From the NCBI GenBank assembly GCA_000711775.1, contig ARYC01000572.1, positions 1 through 64,000 of the forward strand: a stretch of 64,000 nt of DNA. Reading direction: 5' to 3'. This stretch comes from Oxytricha trifallax. Lineage: Eukaryota > Ciliophora > Spirotrichea > Sporadotrichida > Oxytrichidae. The notes under the pieces are model-generated. The model saw only the letters and a list, made by a program, of their open reading frames with translations, did not search any database and was not told the origin of the DNA. Below are positions 1 through 11,830 of this stretch, one piece after another. Made by a program: the position numbers and the translations under genes. How positions within the stretch are numbered: position 1 is the first letter of the stretch; each line of letters starts with the position of its first letter.

Positions 1-363
1 TAACTACAAAACTTATTTATATACATTCACTCTCCCTTCTTTAGCACACTTTTAAGTCAACATATTATCTACTCTCTTCGCTGAGCTTTTAATAAAGTCT
101 ACTGTATCGATAGGTAGGTCATGCATCAAGTGATATAGCAGCAGTTTCTTGTAATGACCTTTTAATATTCCCCAGTAGTACTCAATTCCATTAAACTATG
201 GACTGTAAGGTACGTTGAACACTGGCGTTATTCTAAATTGTTCATAACTCTTCCTTGTTTCATTGGTCTTATGAACAGAAAGATTTTCAACGAAAAGTAT
301 AATCTCTTATTCAGGGTACTTCTCTCTAAGCTGTTCTAAGAACTTTATATACTACTCTGTCTT
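1..363 (-). pseudogene. TBE transposase C-terminal fragment (older copy)
   Basis: On the minus strand this translates to the C-terminal third of a TBE (Tc1/mariner-like, DDE) transposase, closely matching the complete copy at 3331-4373. The motifs NLSVHKT, PYSPQFNGIE and WGILKGHYKK are recognisable. The conserved Asp of LFVDNLS in the other copy is Glu here (LFVENLS), so a catalytic residue is altered. The fragment stops abruptly where the 364-4516 TBE begins and does not resume on its other side, so this is not a simple nested insertion. The rest of the gene may lie beyond the window or be lost. Confidence 0.85.
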
Positions 364-504
364 AATCAAACCCCAAAACCCTTTCAGTAGTTTGATTGAG
401 TTTTTGATTGATAAAAGTAGATTATTAGTGCATACTTTATGAGGGTTTTAATAGGGTTTATGTAGGGGTTTAATGTTTAAATATTAGTATTTTAGGTGAG
501 TATA
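364..504 (+). repeat. TBE left terminal inverted repeat
   Basis: It matches the reverse complement of 4376-4516 with only a few mismatches and a one-base indel in the first A run. The outer tip is telomere-like C4A4. Confidence 0.92.
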
Positions 505-549
505 ACAAGTGAGTTTTTAAAATATTTCACACAAACATAAGCTTAGAGT

Positions 550-1967
550 CATGTGGCAGTTCTCTGAATTTTATCTTTCTAAGTTGATGTTTAATTGTTT
601 CTATTGTTTGTTAATTCGCTTAGCTTGGCTTGATAATAGTTGAATATGCAAGTTCTCTGAGACCTCCATTTATTTTATTTTCTCGAGATATTGTTTGATT
701 CTCTGCTTAGAATCTCTCTCACCCCTGCAGCTAAAGTAATCGTTTCTTGGCATGTCGCTCTCTATTATTATTACTGCTAGAGCCCAGATATCCCATTAAG
801 TGTCTCCATCTCTCCAATCCTCTCTCTCTGGAAATATCAGGAGTGCCGTATACATTTCCTAATGCAGAGGCTTGCACTCTTTGAGCTCTGTTGAAGTCTA
901 TAAAATAAACTCTAAGAGGCTGAAAGTTCAACATGATATTCTCTGGCTTTAAGTCTCTATGAACATAACCTAGCTTGTGAAGCTCTTCAATCCCCTAACT
1001 ATCTGCTATACTATCTAGCTAATTTATCTCTGACATCTATTGTCAGATAAGAATTCTCTGTAAGTCATTTCAAGTAAAGGAAGCCTGAAGGCTACATGAT
1101 TTTTACCAAGTAAAATAGCATCAAGCTAGATGATATACCTGCACTCATTTAACTTTGCCTTTAAAGAGCATAATACTCATTTGCAAATTCCATTTGGAAC
1201 TTGTCATCAGCAAGGAAGTAATTGAAAGGATATATCTTATAAGCATATTATTCATCAGTAATGACTCTCTTCTCTATTTTATCTTCAAGAGTGAGGTAGC
1301 TTTCTAGGCAAGAATCTGAGTCAATAATTTTTAATATAGGAATCTTCATTGCCTCTATTTTAACCATGATTTTATTGATCTCAGAGACTGGAAAGTTCTT
1401 GACTGCTTTCTTCAATTTAACTTACCTAGACTTCAACTCTAAGAGACTCCACTGGGTTTCTTGATCTTCTCTTTTAGAGGAACCTATTCCTGTAGGTTCA
1501 TGAATAAAGACAAAACTTTAATTGTGATTTTTCTTTAAGTGCACTTTGAGGTCTCTAGTATGAGAATATGGCTTCTCACAGAACTCACAGACATACTTCC
1601 CATCTTTCTTTTAATGCTTGAGATATAACCTTGGCATATCGTTGTGTATATCTCTCAAGTGTCTCATATAAGTTGACTTGTAAGGGAAAACTATATTGCA
1701 TTCTTTGCATTAATAATAAACTTTGGCTGGGAATTATTAATGATCTATGGCGGGTTGTTTAACCTCCTCCTCAATTTGCACAGCTTATTTGATAACCTCC
1801 AACTTAACTTATATTTAAATCTCAAAGCTAGACTGATCAAAGTTGTCATAAGAAGGCTCCCACTGAGTACAAGCGTCTCTAGACTCTACTTTTCTTGGTT
1901 GCTGGAATGATAACTTTTATTGACATGATCCAAGTAATGCAGATCTTCTCAAAAGGTTAGCGCTCAT
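550..1967 (-). pseudogene. TBE zinc-finger/kinase ORF (57-kDa type), frameshifted
   Basis: From ATG at 1967 an open frame in the ciliate code runs about 290 codons. It contains two C2H2 zinc fingers (CKECNIVFPYKS...H...H and CEFCEKPYSHTR...H...H) near 1560-1720. It then meets TGA near 1080. Kinase motifs continue in other frames: HRDLKPENIML near 930-960 and YFIDFNRA near 890, and after another shift near 840 a tract WRDGDTQWDIWALAVI that belongs to the kinase C-lobe. At least two frameshifts therefore separate the fingers from the complete kinase domain. The role of this ORF in TBE biology is unsettled. The 3' boundary is approximate. Confidence 0.8.
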
Positions 1968-2529
1968 TTTAGTTTTCTGATATATTTTATTATAATAATG
2001 ATAAAATCTACTAGATAAACTAATATAGTAGAGAATAAGACACTCTAGTAGATTCTTTGCTGAGAGGTAAGAAAATTAACTAACCATAAAAAACTGTAAG
2101 TTGACATATTTTATGAGAAATTATAACATTTTAGTAAATTAAAATACTCCTAATGAAGTTTTGTTTCTCTAGGAGGTCCTCCAAATCAAGTTTGAACTTA
2201 ATTTGGAGGTAAAGTTATGAAACATTTTTTAATTTAATATGCTCCTAATTAAGTTTTAACCTTAAAATTTAACTCCTAATAAAGTTAGAACTTAATTAGG
2301 GGAACTCCTAAAATAATTAAACATTATTAGGAGCAATTTAATGGAGAAAGATTGATAAAAATGGAAATCAATCTGTGAAACTTGGAGCAAGTTTTTCAAT
2401 GCTTCTCCGTATATCTTTTCAAGGTTGACCTCCAGTAGGTCCTCCCTATTTAGTAGTAAGATTTTAATAAACTTAGAAGGGATATCCATAATTTTAAATT
2501 TCATTAACATTTCTACAAACAGGAAGCAG
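1968..2529. other. TBE internal spacer with small palindromes
   Basis: No gene is seen between the two divergent TBE ORFs. The stretch 2160-2340 holds short inverted and direct repeats built on AACTCCTAAT / ATTAGGAG and CCTCCAAAT / ATTTGGAGG. Confidence 0.5.
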
Positions 2530-3320
2530 ATGGAGTCTATGAATGATGCAATGAAGAGAATTTAATCTCAAGATTTAATAGGAAAATTTCGAAGTAAAGA
2601 GGACCTTTATAGATATTTGCTATAGCAAGGTAAGTTCTTAAGTAAGATTAATAAATCCATTATAGTTGAATTGTTCTTGCCAAATTAGGAGGGAACAAAA
2701 ATCTCATTCTTAAAAGCCTTACTGAGTGAAGAGAAAAAGCTTTTAAGTCTAATGAAATTAGGATGATAGAGATACCTAACTACCCTGAAATATCAGTTAC
2801 AAACCTATATGACGATGCTATGAGTGATCCGGACGTAGCTCTCTACCTTCCATCAAAGCTACAGCTCTCTAATAAGTTGCCAGAGAGAAACTTCTTCTTT
2901 GGTGTTCTTGCAACTCTGAAACCTGAGTACTTAAATGAAGTTATTTAAGAAGCTCACAAGAAACGATACAGCATCTCTCCTGAAGAAAAAGAGAAGCAAG
3001 GTATTAAAATAAGTGATACCTGGCTGTAGGAACTTTAAAAGCATCCTTTCATCTCAAGTAAGCTTAGTCTTCTAACTTTATAGAAAAACCTGGTACTGCT
3101 ATATACTTGATGAAAGAGCGCCAGCAAATTAAACAGAGAGAGAAAGTCTCAAGTAAAACATGAATTGAGTAAGAGGCTCTTCAAAGATTTATAAAAGCCA
3201 GAAGAGATGAACATAGATGCAGGAGCTGGCACTAAGAGAAGAAACATAGGCCCAAGCAAGCCTTAAGAGGAAGAAAAGAAAGAGAAGCCAAATCCCTTTA
3301 CGGGCAAATTTAATATGTGA
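2530..3320 (+). pseudogene. TBE 22-kDa-type ORF, frameshifted
   Basis: This plus-strand gene lies between the kinase and transposase genes, as in other TBEs. The first frame (2530-2764) ends at ATGA, where a second frame starts (2763). That frame carries the conserved stretches PEISVTNLYDDAMSDP, LPSKLQLSNKLPER and FFFGVLATLK. A further shift near 3080 leads to the C-terminal tract ending at TGA 3318-3320 (KEKPNPFTGKFNM). Two frameshifts make this copy inactive unless the sequence is wrong. The function of this protein family is unknown. Confidence 0.8.
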
Positions 3321-3330
3321 ACTTATTCAT

Positions 3331-4373
3331 TCATTTAAATCTAAAACTTATTTATATACACAAAATCTCCCTTCTCTTGCGCATACTTTAGCTTTCTCAT
3401 CGCTGACTCTCTTAGCAGCACTCTTAATAAAATCGACTGTATCTATCTTTAAATCATGCATCAGATGGTAGAGCAGCAATTTCTTATAATGACCTTTCAA
3501 TAACCCCCAATACAATTCAATTCCATTGAACTAAGGGCTGTAAGGAACATTAAATACAGGTGTTATATTTAGCCTTTCATATTCCTTCCTTGACTCTTTA
3601 GTTTTATGAACTGACAAGTTATCAACGAATAGAATAATTTCTTAGTCAGCGTACTTATCTCTGAGTTATTGCAAGAATTTAATATATTATTCAGTCTTTA
3701 TAGAACGAGGGTGAATAACATAAGTCTCGAGGCCACTATCTTCACTTATTCCACCAAGTATTGCATGAGTTTAAACCTTAACCTTTTAATCATATACTTC
3801 AATGTTGCTGTACCTCTTATACCAAGACCTTGATATGAAGGTATTAAAGGTGAATACTGCCTCATCAGCGTGTATGAACTTTATATTATGCTCTTAAGCC
3901 CTTTGCATTTAATCGAATATATAATTTAAATTATCCTTATAAAATGGAACATTAAAGTCAATCACTCTCTTAATGCGATTGACTGTCTTGTAAGATATTC
4001 CATTCTTTTTATATATGTTCGCTATAGATTAAGCAGAGATGTGGAGCTCAGGAAATTGGCGATGAAACATCACAGCCCTCTAGGCTAGAGAGAAATGAGC
4101 CCAGTATTTAAGAGTCTTATCATTAATAAGATATTCAATATGATGCTGCTAAAATTTTAAGGGTCTCTTAGGCTTAGAATTAAGATGCTATCTCTTTAAA
4201 TTCAATGCTAATAGACAGTGAGACCTCACAGTTGCTGGAGATTTATGGAGTAGCCTTGCTATAGACGTATAATTCAGAACAGGCTTGAGTTATACACTAT
4301 ATTCATCACATCCATATCGCAACTTAAACAATAAATCTATATACTAACTGTCATAACTGACCCCAAACCTCGC
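3331..4373 (-). CDS. TBE transposase (42-kDa type, DDE)
   Basis: One open frame in the ciliate code ends at TGA 3331-3333 and covers about 345 codons. An N-terminal helix-turn-helix-like part (VLNYTSIARLLHKSPATV) precedes a DDE catalytic core. The first Asp is in FIHADEAVF, the second in LFVDNLSVHKT, and the Glu in FNGIELYWGLLKGHYK, so all three catalytic residues are present. Known TBE transposases are expressed in development and act in elimination of germline DNA as well as in their own excision. No ATG lies in frame at the expected 5' end (in-frame TGA just upstream), so the start is unclear and may involve a one-base indel. Confidence 0.9.
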
Positions 4374-4375
4374 AT

Positions 4376-4516
4376 ATACTCACTTAAAATACTAATATTT
4401 AAACATTAAACCCCTACATAAACCCTATTAAAACCCTAATAAAGTATGCACTAATAGTCTACTTTTATCAATCAAAAACTCAATCAAACTACTGAAAGGG
4501 TTTTGGGGTTTTGATT
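4376..4516 (-). repeat. TBE right terminal inverted repeat
   Basis: It is the complement of the left repeat (364-504). The outer end reads AAAGGGTTTTGGGGTTTTGATT in two parts: telomere-like G4T4, then GATT. Confidence 0.92.
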
Positions 4517-5770
4517 CTTGCCAGAAGTCTATGAATGCTACAACAAATAAACAAATAAATTTATATTAATTGTAATTCTATATTTCATTAAAGTTTAAAC
4601 CCACATTTCTACTTTATAAATCACTCATGAATGGGAAATGCTCGAATAACTCTCCAATAAATTTTATGACGACTTGATTTTAGTCTATCATCTCTTTAAA
4701 AATATTTTTGATTTCGACATATAGTTTGATTTACTTATATGAAACATGGGACTTTGGATTTTACTAATTTTCTTGCTCTTTTGAACTCTCAAAAGACTAC
4801 TTATGAAATACTTACACTAAATAAACAGCAGCAAAATACAAAAGTTAGGTAATTTAATCTAAGTTTTCAAAGATTATCATTTTAAAGTTTCCTTGTTAGT
4901 TATGGGTTTAATTCATATCACATTAGGTATTTTATGAAAAACCAATCAAAGCTTTATCAAGTGATGATTCCTCGAATTTATTCATGTAAAATCTCATAAA
5001 ACTCAAAACATAATTAAGAACTCCAATTTAGAGAGAATAAGTTGTATCAGTATAGAGATGAGCAAATTGAGATACTTTCACTACGAAAGACAAATATTCG
5101 ATGAGTTTACTTGGAAAAGCTAGGAGTTTTTAAAGGAAAATATCAGTGAACTAGAGAGCAAAATTATAGTCGATACCTTGATATTAAGAGTCTAAATGCT
5201 TCATTTGTTTTAAGCGTTTAATTATCAACTTCAAAAGTAAAGGCTATTTCTTTAAATTTCTTGCTTCAGAGATTAATGAATTGATAAACTCACACTACAA
5301 ATCATCTCCTATGCTTAAAGCTTTCAATATCTTATTTATAAGTTCAACTTAAAGATCACAATCATTAGCACAAAAGAGCTCAAGTTACAAAGCAAGATCT
5401 TAAATATCCATTACACTCAAACTCTCTAAACTTTTGTCACTAATTTGAATCTTTTGCTTCTAATCACAGTTTAACTCAAGAGGCTCTTTTTCTTCTTCTT
5501 ACATCATTTCATCTTTTGACTCTTGTATATTGATAGAATTAGAATCTTTCTGTTATGTCTAACAATCAACACTATCTAGGTTATGTTCTAGCTCTAATAT
5601 ATGCTAATCTAAGTATTAACTCGGTAGAATAGATTTCGACAAAATGTCAGCTTTCTATGCTTATAAGAACTTGAGTTGCTATTTTTCTTAATGAATATCT
5701 TTAAGCAAACTCTCATGAATTTACACAAAATAGTCTTCAGAGTTTTATAATCTACTCTCATTTCACTTCT
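4517..5770 (-). CDS. Unknown helical protein, frame cut by the TBE
   Basis: The minus strand reads as one long protein using Q for TAA/TAG. The region 4950-5770 is continuous and rich in Leu, Lys, Asp and Glu, with helix-forming stretches such as SLESLSVMDIQDLALQLELF and INKILKALSIGDDL. A second segment (about 4517-4800: KEMIDQN, GELFEHFPFMSDL) runs straight into the TBE right end without a stop, after VAFIDFW. Short non-coding DNA near 4800-4950 probably separates the two as an intron or IES. The 5' exon and the part beyond the TBE are not found here. I do not recognise the family. The C-terminal part must lie elsewhere in the germline genome or be lost. Confidence 0.6.
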
Positions 5771-6266
5771 TCCTATATTAATTTATAAATAATTATTGAT
5801 TGCTATGCACAAAGTTATAGACAAAAGATATAGCTGTTTGAGTTTAAAAGAAATAAACATAAATTTATTTAATGAACTTAAAATACTTACTTTCTGTCTC
5901 TTGTTTGGGCAGTTGAGGTTGTAGATTAATGTTACGAGAAAGGGTCAAATGTTTACTCTTATGTATTGAGCGGTTGGGTAAATTATGTTGCAAAAGGATC
6001 AAGATTTTGGTTTCTGAGTTTCTAAGTATACTCGTTCTTATACAAAGGTTAATAATTCATCGGAAAATCTAAATGTTATTTTAATCAGTTATTTAGAAAG
6101 TTAAAATTAATTAATTAATTATAAACTATTATTTCCTTATTGTTAATTTTAGTTTCTATCAAGAATGAACAAAAATATTATCAATTTCAAAGTAAAAATT
6201 AAGGTAATCTATAAACTTATTAAGAGATTGAGTTAAATATACAGCGATGAACTAATAAATTTGCAT
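5771..6266. other. Spacer with a possible upstream exon
   Basis: A coding-like stretch on the minus strand near 5905-5990 (PNRSIHKSKHLTLSRN) is followed by a GTAAGT donor at about 5895 and may be the first exon of the 4517-5770 gene. The reading phase across the gap could not be reconciled. Otherwise it is AT-rich intergenic DNA. Confidence 0.35.
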
Positions 6267-9200
6267 TCAATAATTGATAGTTGAGTCATTTTCTTCCTCT
6301 GTGTTTTCTTCGATGACATTGGCTTAGTCAAGCATAATCATGCCATTACCATTGATGACTGCATTCAAGTGATTTTAGTAGTCCTAATCAGTGCAGCATT
6401 CGTCAAGATTGGGGTTTACGAAACTCATGCAATCACCACCAGTTGCCATTATAAAATTATTGTTGTTTCCATCTAAATTCTAAACATACCCTTAGTTTTT
6501 TATCTGATTTTAACTTATCAATTGGTTCAAGCCCTCGTTTTGGCTTTGAGTTTCGCTTTAGTAATCGTGTTCATCACCTTCTTCCTCGGAAAGCACTTAC
6601 ATTAACTGAAGTTTATGCTGTGAATTACAATGCGAATTCATGTAGCTGTTCGTCCCCTGGCTATTGCTCATGCTTGTGATTACAACTGGCAGAGAGCTCT
6701 TGATGTGCGATTGCTGTGCATATTTGACTTGAGATCTTCTGGAGTTCAAGTTCTACAGTTAAGAGTTACTACTGTTTTAAGATTTGAAGTTTGACAAGGG
6801 GTGGAGGTTAAGTTGCTCTTTGCTTGAATCTAATTGTATGTCGTTAAAAGTGTATTTGAGGTTGTTTGGCTAATGAGTAGTATGGGGAGTGGATTGATTT
6901 TAATCATAAGATTGTAAGTAATTCGGTTGATGGTTCTGGGTGTCTTTGGTTAGACTTCTTGGCATGTTTAGGTTTTCAAAGTCATTGCAGTTTTTCAACT
7001 ATTGCTACTCATCATCACCCAGCTCATCTATGTTTTTCTGTAGTTGATAGTATGCTTGTACTTGTCTATCCATACTAGCGAACATTTCTTCAATGCTCTG
7101 CATGTCTTGGAAGTTGCACTGTTACTGCTATTGCTTAAATATAAATATTTCGCATGAAAACTACAAAAAAGGAAATATTAAATTTTAGATTACAGGTTTT
7201 TTATGTAAAAATATATAAGTCAAAATAAGCATATTATTGCTCAATTAAATTATTAAATTAAAAAGTTAATAGATGGGACGGCGAACGAAGTGTACTCACC
7301 CTGTGAGTTACTGAGTTTGCCTAACATTTGTTAAGGTTGGATAATCGTCCTGAATACACCGGATATTGCTTATCAGAGACCCTCGAGGTCTTCCTGTAGG
7401 CAGTCTGGCTTTCTAATTTGATAAGGGAATGTTTTCCCCCATCAGAAGGAAAATACTGATCAGATACTGGTCACAAGTCAGATTCTGGTCACCTTTAAGC
7501 ATGATGAAAAAAGATACAAGTGATGCAACAGACTACTGTAAAGCACATGAGCAGAGTGTGATGAGCGCCCTGGCAGGAGTGAAACTACCTGTGTGAATTA
7601 ACACTAATATTAATTATACTCGGAGAGCTTCGAGCTCTCGATGTGAGTTAATTATTATTATTATTATTATTATTATTGCTCAATTAAGGTATATTGATAC
7701 TTCATACAATGGAATAAATTGATTCAAATTATTTCAAGAAATTACTTAACTTCACAATTGATTCGTTTTTCATCAATATTACGATTAATTTGCATGTCCA
7801 TTTACATTAGCAGTATTCAGGATTGCTGGTTGATAAAGATTTTGATTATAGTGGTTAGCCTGGTCTGATTAACTCATGCATTCACTCAAAATGTTTATAT
7901 GTGACAATACCCCTGACAAGACTTAGTTTATAATTAAATAAGATCTAAAGCTATTTTATTAAAAATGTTCTCTACGTTGTTTAGGAAGATAATCAATAAA
8001 TTACACATAAATAATTTAATATACTTAGTTGTTGTTGATGGTATAGTTATTATTGTTGTTTGCAGTTGCTAAATGATTAGATGGTTAAGATTAAGTGAAA
8101 CTCTGTGTTTTTTAATGATGTGAAGTAGTTGATGAGGCTGCACTGTTCAATTACTGTTTTTGAATGGTTTGAGTGTGGTTCCTGCTTTATGACCTTGAGT
8201 TACTCCAAAAATAACATCCATTAAATATATAGACCGACCATACATAAATTCAATCAAATATAATTCTAATGCACCAATATTCCCGCTATTGACCTTCTTT
8301 TTACTCATAATTGGGGACTGAACACTTTATGGAATCATAATTAGCTATTCTTATGAACAGGCTGTTCCCAACTAAAACGGACTCGCATTGATGTTAATAT
8401 TGTTATTGCCTAGTTTGTTAGAAGTATTACTGTTCATTAATTTGCTTTGTGAGCCTCTTCTTTGGTTGTGGATGGGGATCTGGCTGTGAGAATTGGTGTT
8501 TCTTAGATTTGAGGATGGTCTTTTGTGAGCAGTAGAATTCATATTAATAATTAATTTACCACTAATTACTTAAGATTCAATACTTTCTAGTATGAATTTT
8601 ATCTCTTAAACTGATATATCATAAATATAATTACATTTATTTATTTATCTATTTTCACTATTTACTTAGAATTGGTTGATGCTATTTTCTATGACTACTC
8701 CATGATATTACTTCCCTGTAGATTATACTTAAAATCAAATTCCTACAGCTACTCCCTGACCTTGCTATCTTGAATATTATCCTGCAAATTTTACACTCTC
8801 TACCTCAACCCCTTGTTATTTAGGTTTTCTTAAACTATTTTGAGTTCTAATTTGGCTGTGTACTTGGACCTCTTAGTGTTTTCTTCCTCTGCTTTTCTTT
8901 TCTCTTCTACTAAGTAGTTTATTCTTCTCACTTATAATGCATATATATGGCAATTATATAACATATTTATGGGTTTAGTATATTTTGGGATGACTTAAAG
9001 AGTAGAATAATTAATTAATTATGTTTTACAAATTAAAATTCACCGCACCCAAGAGCTAATTCTTCATTTAAGTGATTAATTAGTTAGATTCCTTCTTTAA
9101 TTGATTCTTTTTCTCCGTCTGTTTCTTCAATGATTCTTAATATTTATCATAAATTATAAAATTTTAATTAAATAAAAAGAGTCAACAATTAATAATCTTA

Positions 9201-11830
9201 TAAATTATAATTATTCTTGAGTTGACTCTAGTTTAGCAGTGAGTGACTTCAAGTCATTGAGATATTTCTTATTTTCATGTTATAATCTCTCCAGATCTTG
9301 TCTTACTATGAATATGTTCTTGTCGTTGCAATCGATTGGTGTGGGACTATATATAGAGATAATTTAATATATCTAAGAGTTCTAATATAATTTTGGAACT
9401 TTATAAATAAAAACCCTTGAATTAATTATTCTACAATTAAAAATCTAGAAGGATCTTTTAGAGATTGGGAAATTTAAATTAAATTAAATAGTCAATATAA
9501 TCAGGTCGTAGAAGAAATCAACTTGCATAAATTTCAGTGATATATTATATACCAAAATTAAAGTCAATTTATCTTGATGATACGATAAAATAAAGTAGTT
9601 CGCTAAAAGTAAAGTCAGAAAAACTAGAATTATCTATTGAACAAGTACAATGTAATATCAATTTAGACCAAGTTTATTGCGACTAATTTATTTATATATT
9701 ATTTGAATTATATTTATTTTCTATATTCAATTGTATTCCAACAAAACTTTAAACACTTTAAATATAAAAAGGTTCTTAGAAAAATATTTATTTTAGTAAT
9801 TTTAAAAATAATCATATTAAAAATTCATAATATTTCAAAGTTTATTTTTCTATAATTAATTAATTTGATTTTTAGTTTATTTAATACATACATAATATAA
9901 TATAGTTTAACTGAAGGAGGGTTTAGATTTCTCTATATGTAATCCAATTCTTTTTAATTCAAAATATTCTCTTGAATTTATAAGGGTATCACGTGAGTAA
10001 ATTACTCCAACAGCTATTTACTGATATTTAATAATTTATTCTAAACTTACTAGTCATTTGGTGGCTCTGAATCTTGAATGACCTAATCCGCTTATAAAGC
10101 TTTCCAAAATTAAGTTTATCTGAAGTCTTTCTTCTTATGCCCATCCAAGTCATTAGTCAAGTGTACAACGAATGCCCTCAAATTTTGAATTTGTGATTGG
10201 TAAACTGTGGTTTTGTGGGTTTGTTCTTTATTTGAGCGATCGAGATAGATGCTTTGCTTTTTTAAAGATACGTTTTCTTGCATGAGTTGGGATAAAGTTT
10301 AACTGTATGAAAATGAGTTTATGTGTCAAGTTAGAATAAAATAAAATGATTAGAAGAATTCAAAAGCATCTAATGAAGACATGGTAAACAATTCTTCAAA
10401 ATAATTTTTACTGAACTTTGTATAAACAAGTTTAACTTACTTGACTTATTACAGCTTATTATTCAATAAATTCTTGTCATTTTCATTCTGCTCTTTTTCA
10501 TTCAAGTGTTGTCTAGCTAAATTTTCCAATTTATTTCTCAAATCCTGGTTTATAGTAGTCTCTTGTTGCAAGTTTGATTTTAGATCATTAATTATCTCAG
10601 CTTGTATTTCTGAACTCTATATTAAAATGTTACAAAACTTATAAAGTTACTTATTAAAGGGTCTAGTACTCTATAGTTGACAAATGAGGGGTGTCTGTGG
10701 GTATTATGATGTTAGGCACCCATTTAGTTTATACTTTTCTCTCTAGCGGACTTGAAATTAATAATAATAAAAAGAATATTGGACTGCTATCATCTTTCTT
10801 GATAAATAATTGCTGTTAGCTTTACATCTGATTATTTGAAATTTCTCTCAAAGGATTAGATCCCATCGCACTTTTATTATTCACCATTTTATCACTAGTT
10901 TGATATGTATTTCCATTCATATTATTACTACCCACTTGCTAGAGTTAGTTATTGAAATTTTCACTTAACTAGTTGATATAAGCATGTTGGTTAGTAGGGC
11001 TTTGGGTTTGATTAGAGAAAGTGTTTTGCAAGTTTGTTGAGAAATTGCTGCTCATTGTGGTAAATTGCTGGGATTGTGGTTAAAATTGAATTAATTTTTA
11101 CTAATTAGATGAGATTGAGGTTTGTTATATATTAGGGTTTTTGAATTTTTACTAATGGCTGAAATCTATTACCTAATTGTTTGGTTAAGCTTATTGTGAA
11201 AAGTTTATACTCTATTGGTTTATGTTATTCATACTAAATTTAGAGATTTTATCTTAAAATAAATATATATAATGTATATAATGCTATAAAAAATTTACTC
11301 TCATACTTTTAGGAGTTAATACTTAAGGCATTGTAGAACTATTGTTGACATTATTATTTTGATTTTTGAATGAATTTTGATTTTAAAAGTCCCTCCCATA
11401 TTGCTTCACAGATGAATTTCTGAGCTAATTTTACCCACTATTAATCTATTACAGTTGAGATATAGTAAGCTATGAATTTTATAGTTTTTAACTTTGATTA
11501 AACCCAACATTTTCTTGTTAATGCATTTATTAAGCGTTAAAATTTTAAGATTTTTGGTTTTATAGTAGTTAACTGTTTTGATTTGTGATGTTTTTGAATT
11601 GCTACTAGGGTTATTGTTAAGAATTTTACAGATGCTGCTATTATTGGCTTAATAATTTTAGTAATTCGTCTCTCTCATTAGCTGGAAGTTTCTGTAAATA
11701 ACTATAAAATTGGGGGTTATTATAATGACTTAGATTAAAATTAGAATTAATATAGAAATATAAGGAAATGGTTATAATAAGTGAGAGATCTAAATATGAT
11801 GTATAAGACATACCTGTCTGCAAAGTTCAT
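6267..11830 (-). CDS. Long Gln/Asn-rich coiled-coil protein, many introns/IESs
   Basis: The start is ATG at 11830 (MNFADS, then an intron 11702-11813 with GTATGT...TATAG, then YLQKLPANERDELLKLLSQQQQ). Successive segments are: low-complexity Q/N exons (11700-11300, 11233-10780); coiled-coil segments at about 10622-10441 (IQAEIINDLKSNLQQETT), 10280-10060, 9345-9210 and 8950-8650 (LVEEKRKAEEENTKRSKYT); Q/N/S-rich exons (8540-8030, 7880-7790); and a final exon from about 7127 to TGA 6267-6269 (ends EENDSTINY). Every segment is open in the ciliate code and shifts phase only at AT-rich gaps, so I treat them as one gene, though not all junctions were resolved and two adjacent genes are possible. No catalytic domain is visible; a structural or assembly role is only a guess. 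It is transcribed divergently from the aminotransferase gene. Confidence 0.65.
7268..7640. other. GC-richer structured block inside a gap of the Q/N gene
   Basis: This stretch is much less AT-rich than its surroundings and lacks coding character. Short perfect hairpins include CTCACCCTGTGAG (about 7297), AGACCCTCGAGGTCT (about 7377) and GAGAGC-TTCGA-GCTCTC (about 7622). It lies within a non-coding gap between two exons and is followed by an (ATT)n tract at 7650-7675. It could be an intron-borne RNA gene or an IES-borne element. I could not match it to snRNA, SRP, RNase P or telomerase RNA (no C4A4 template). Confidence 0.45.
7647..7677. repeat. ATT/TTA microsatellite
   Basis: About nine uninterrupted ATT units lie directly beside the structured block. 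Confidence 0.9.
11236..11307. other. IES, pointer AGTATGA
   Basis: On the minus strand the 7-bp repeat AGTATGA occurs at both edges (complement at 11301-11307 and 11229-11235). Removing one copy plus the 65 bp between them joins PKSM to NNINQQ in frame. A GT-AG reading of the same gap does not keep the frame, so it is an IES rather than an intron. Confidence 0.75.

Larger units (their letters stand above)
364..4516. mobile_element. Telomere-bearing element (TBE) transposon, 4.15 kb
   Basis: A complete TBE is bounded by inverted repeats of about 141 bp whose tips are C4A4 telomere-type sequence (AATCAAACCCCAAAACCC at the left, its complement with one extra A at the right). It holds the three expected TBE genes in the usual arrangement: a zinc-finger/kinase ORF (-), the about 22-kDa ORF (+) and the transposase (-). 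The length matches the known size of TBEs (about 4.1 kb). Such elements are germline-limited and are removed during macronuclear development. The transposase looks intact; the other two genes carry frameshifts. Confidence 0.93.

Noticed and set aside
731-934. Independent 67-residue minus-strand ORF
   Set aside because: It is part of the frameshifted TBE kinase (contains YFIDFNRA).
7268-7640. Telomerase RNA, U2 or SRP RNA
   Set aside because: No C4A4 template and no match to conserved core motifs that I can recall.
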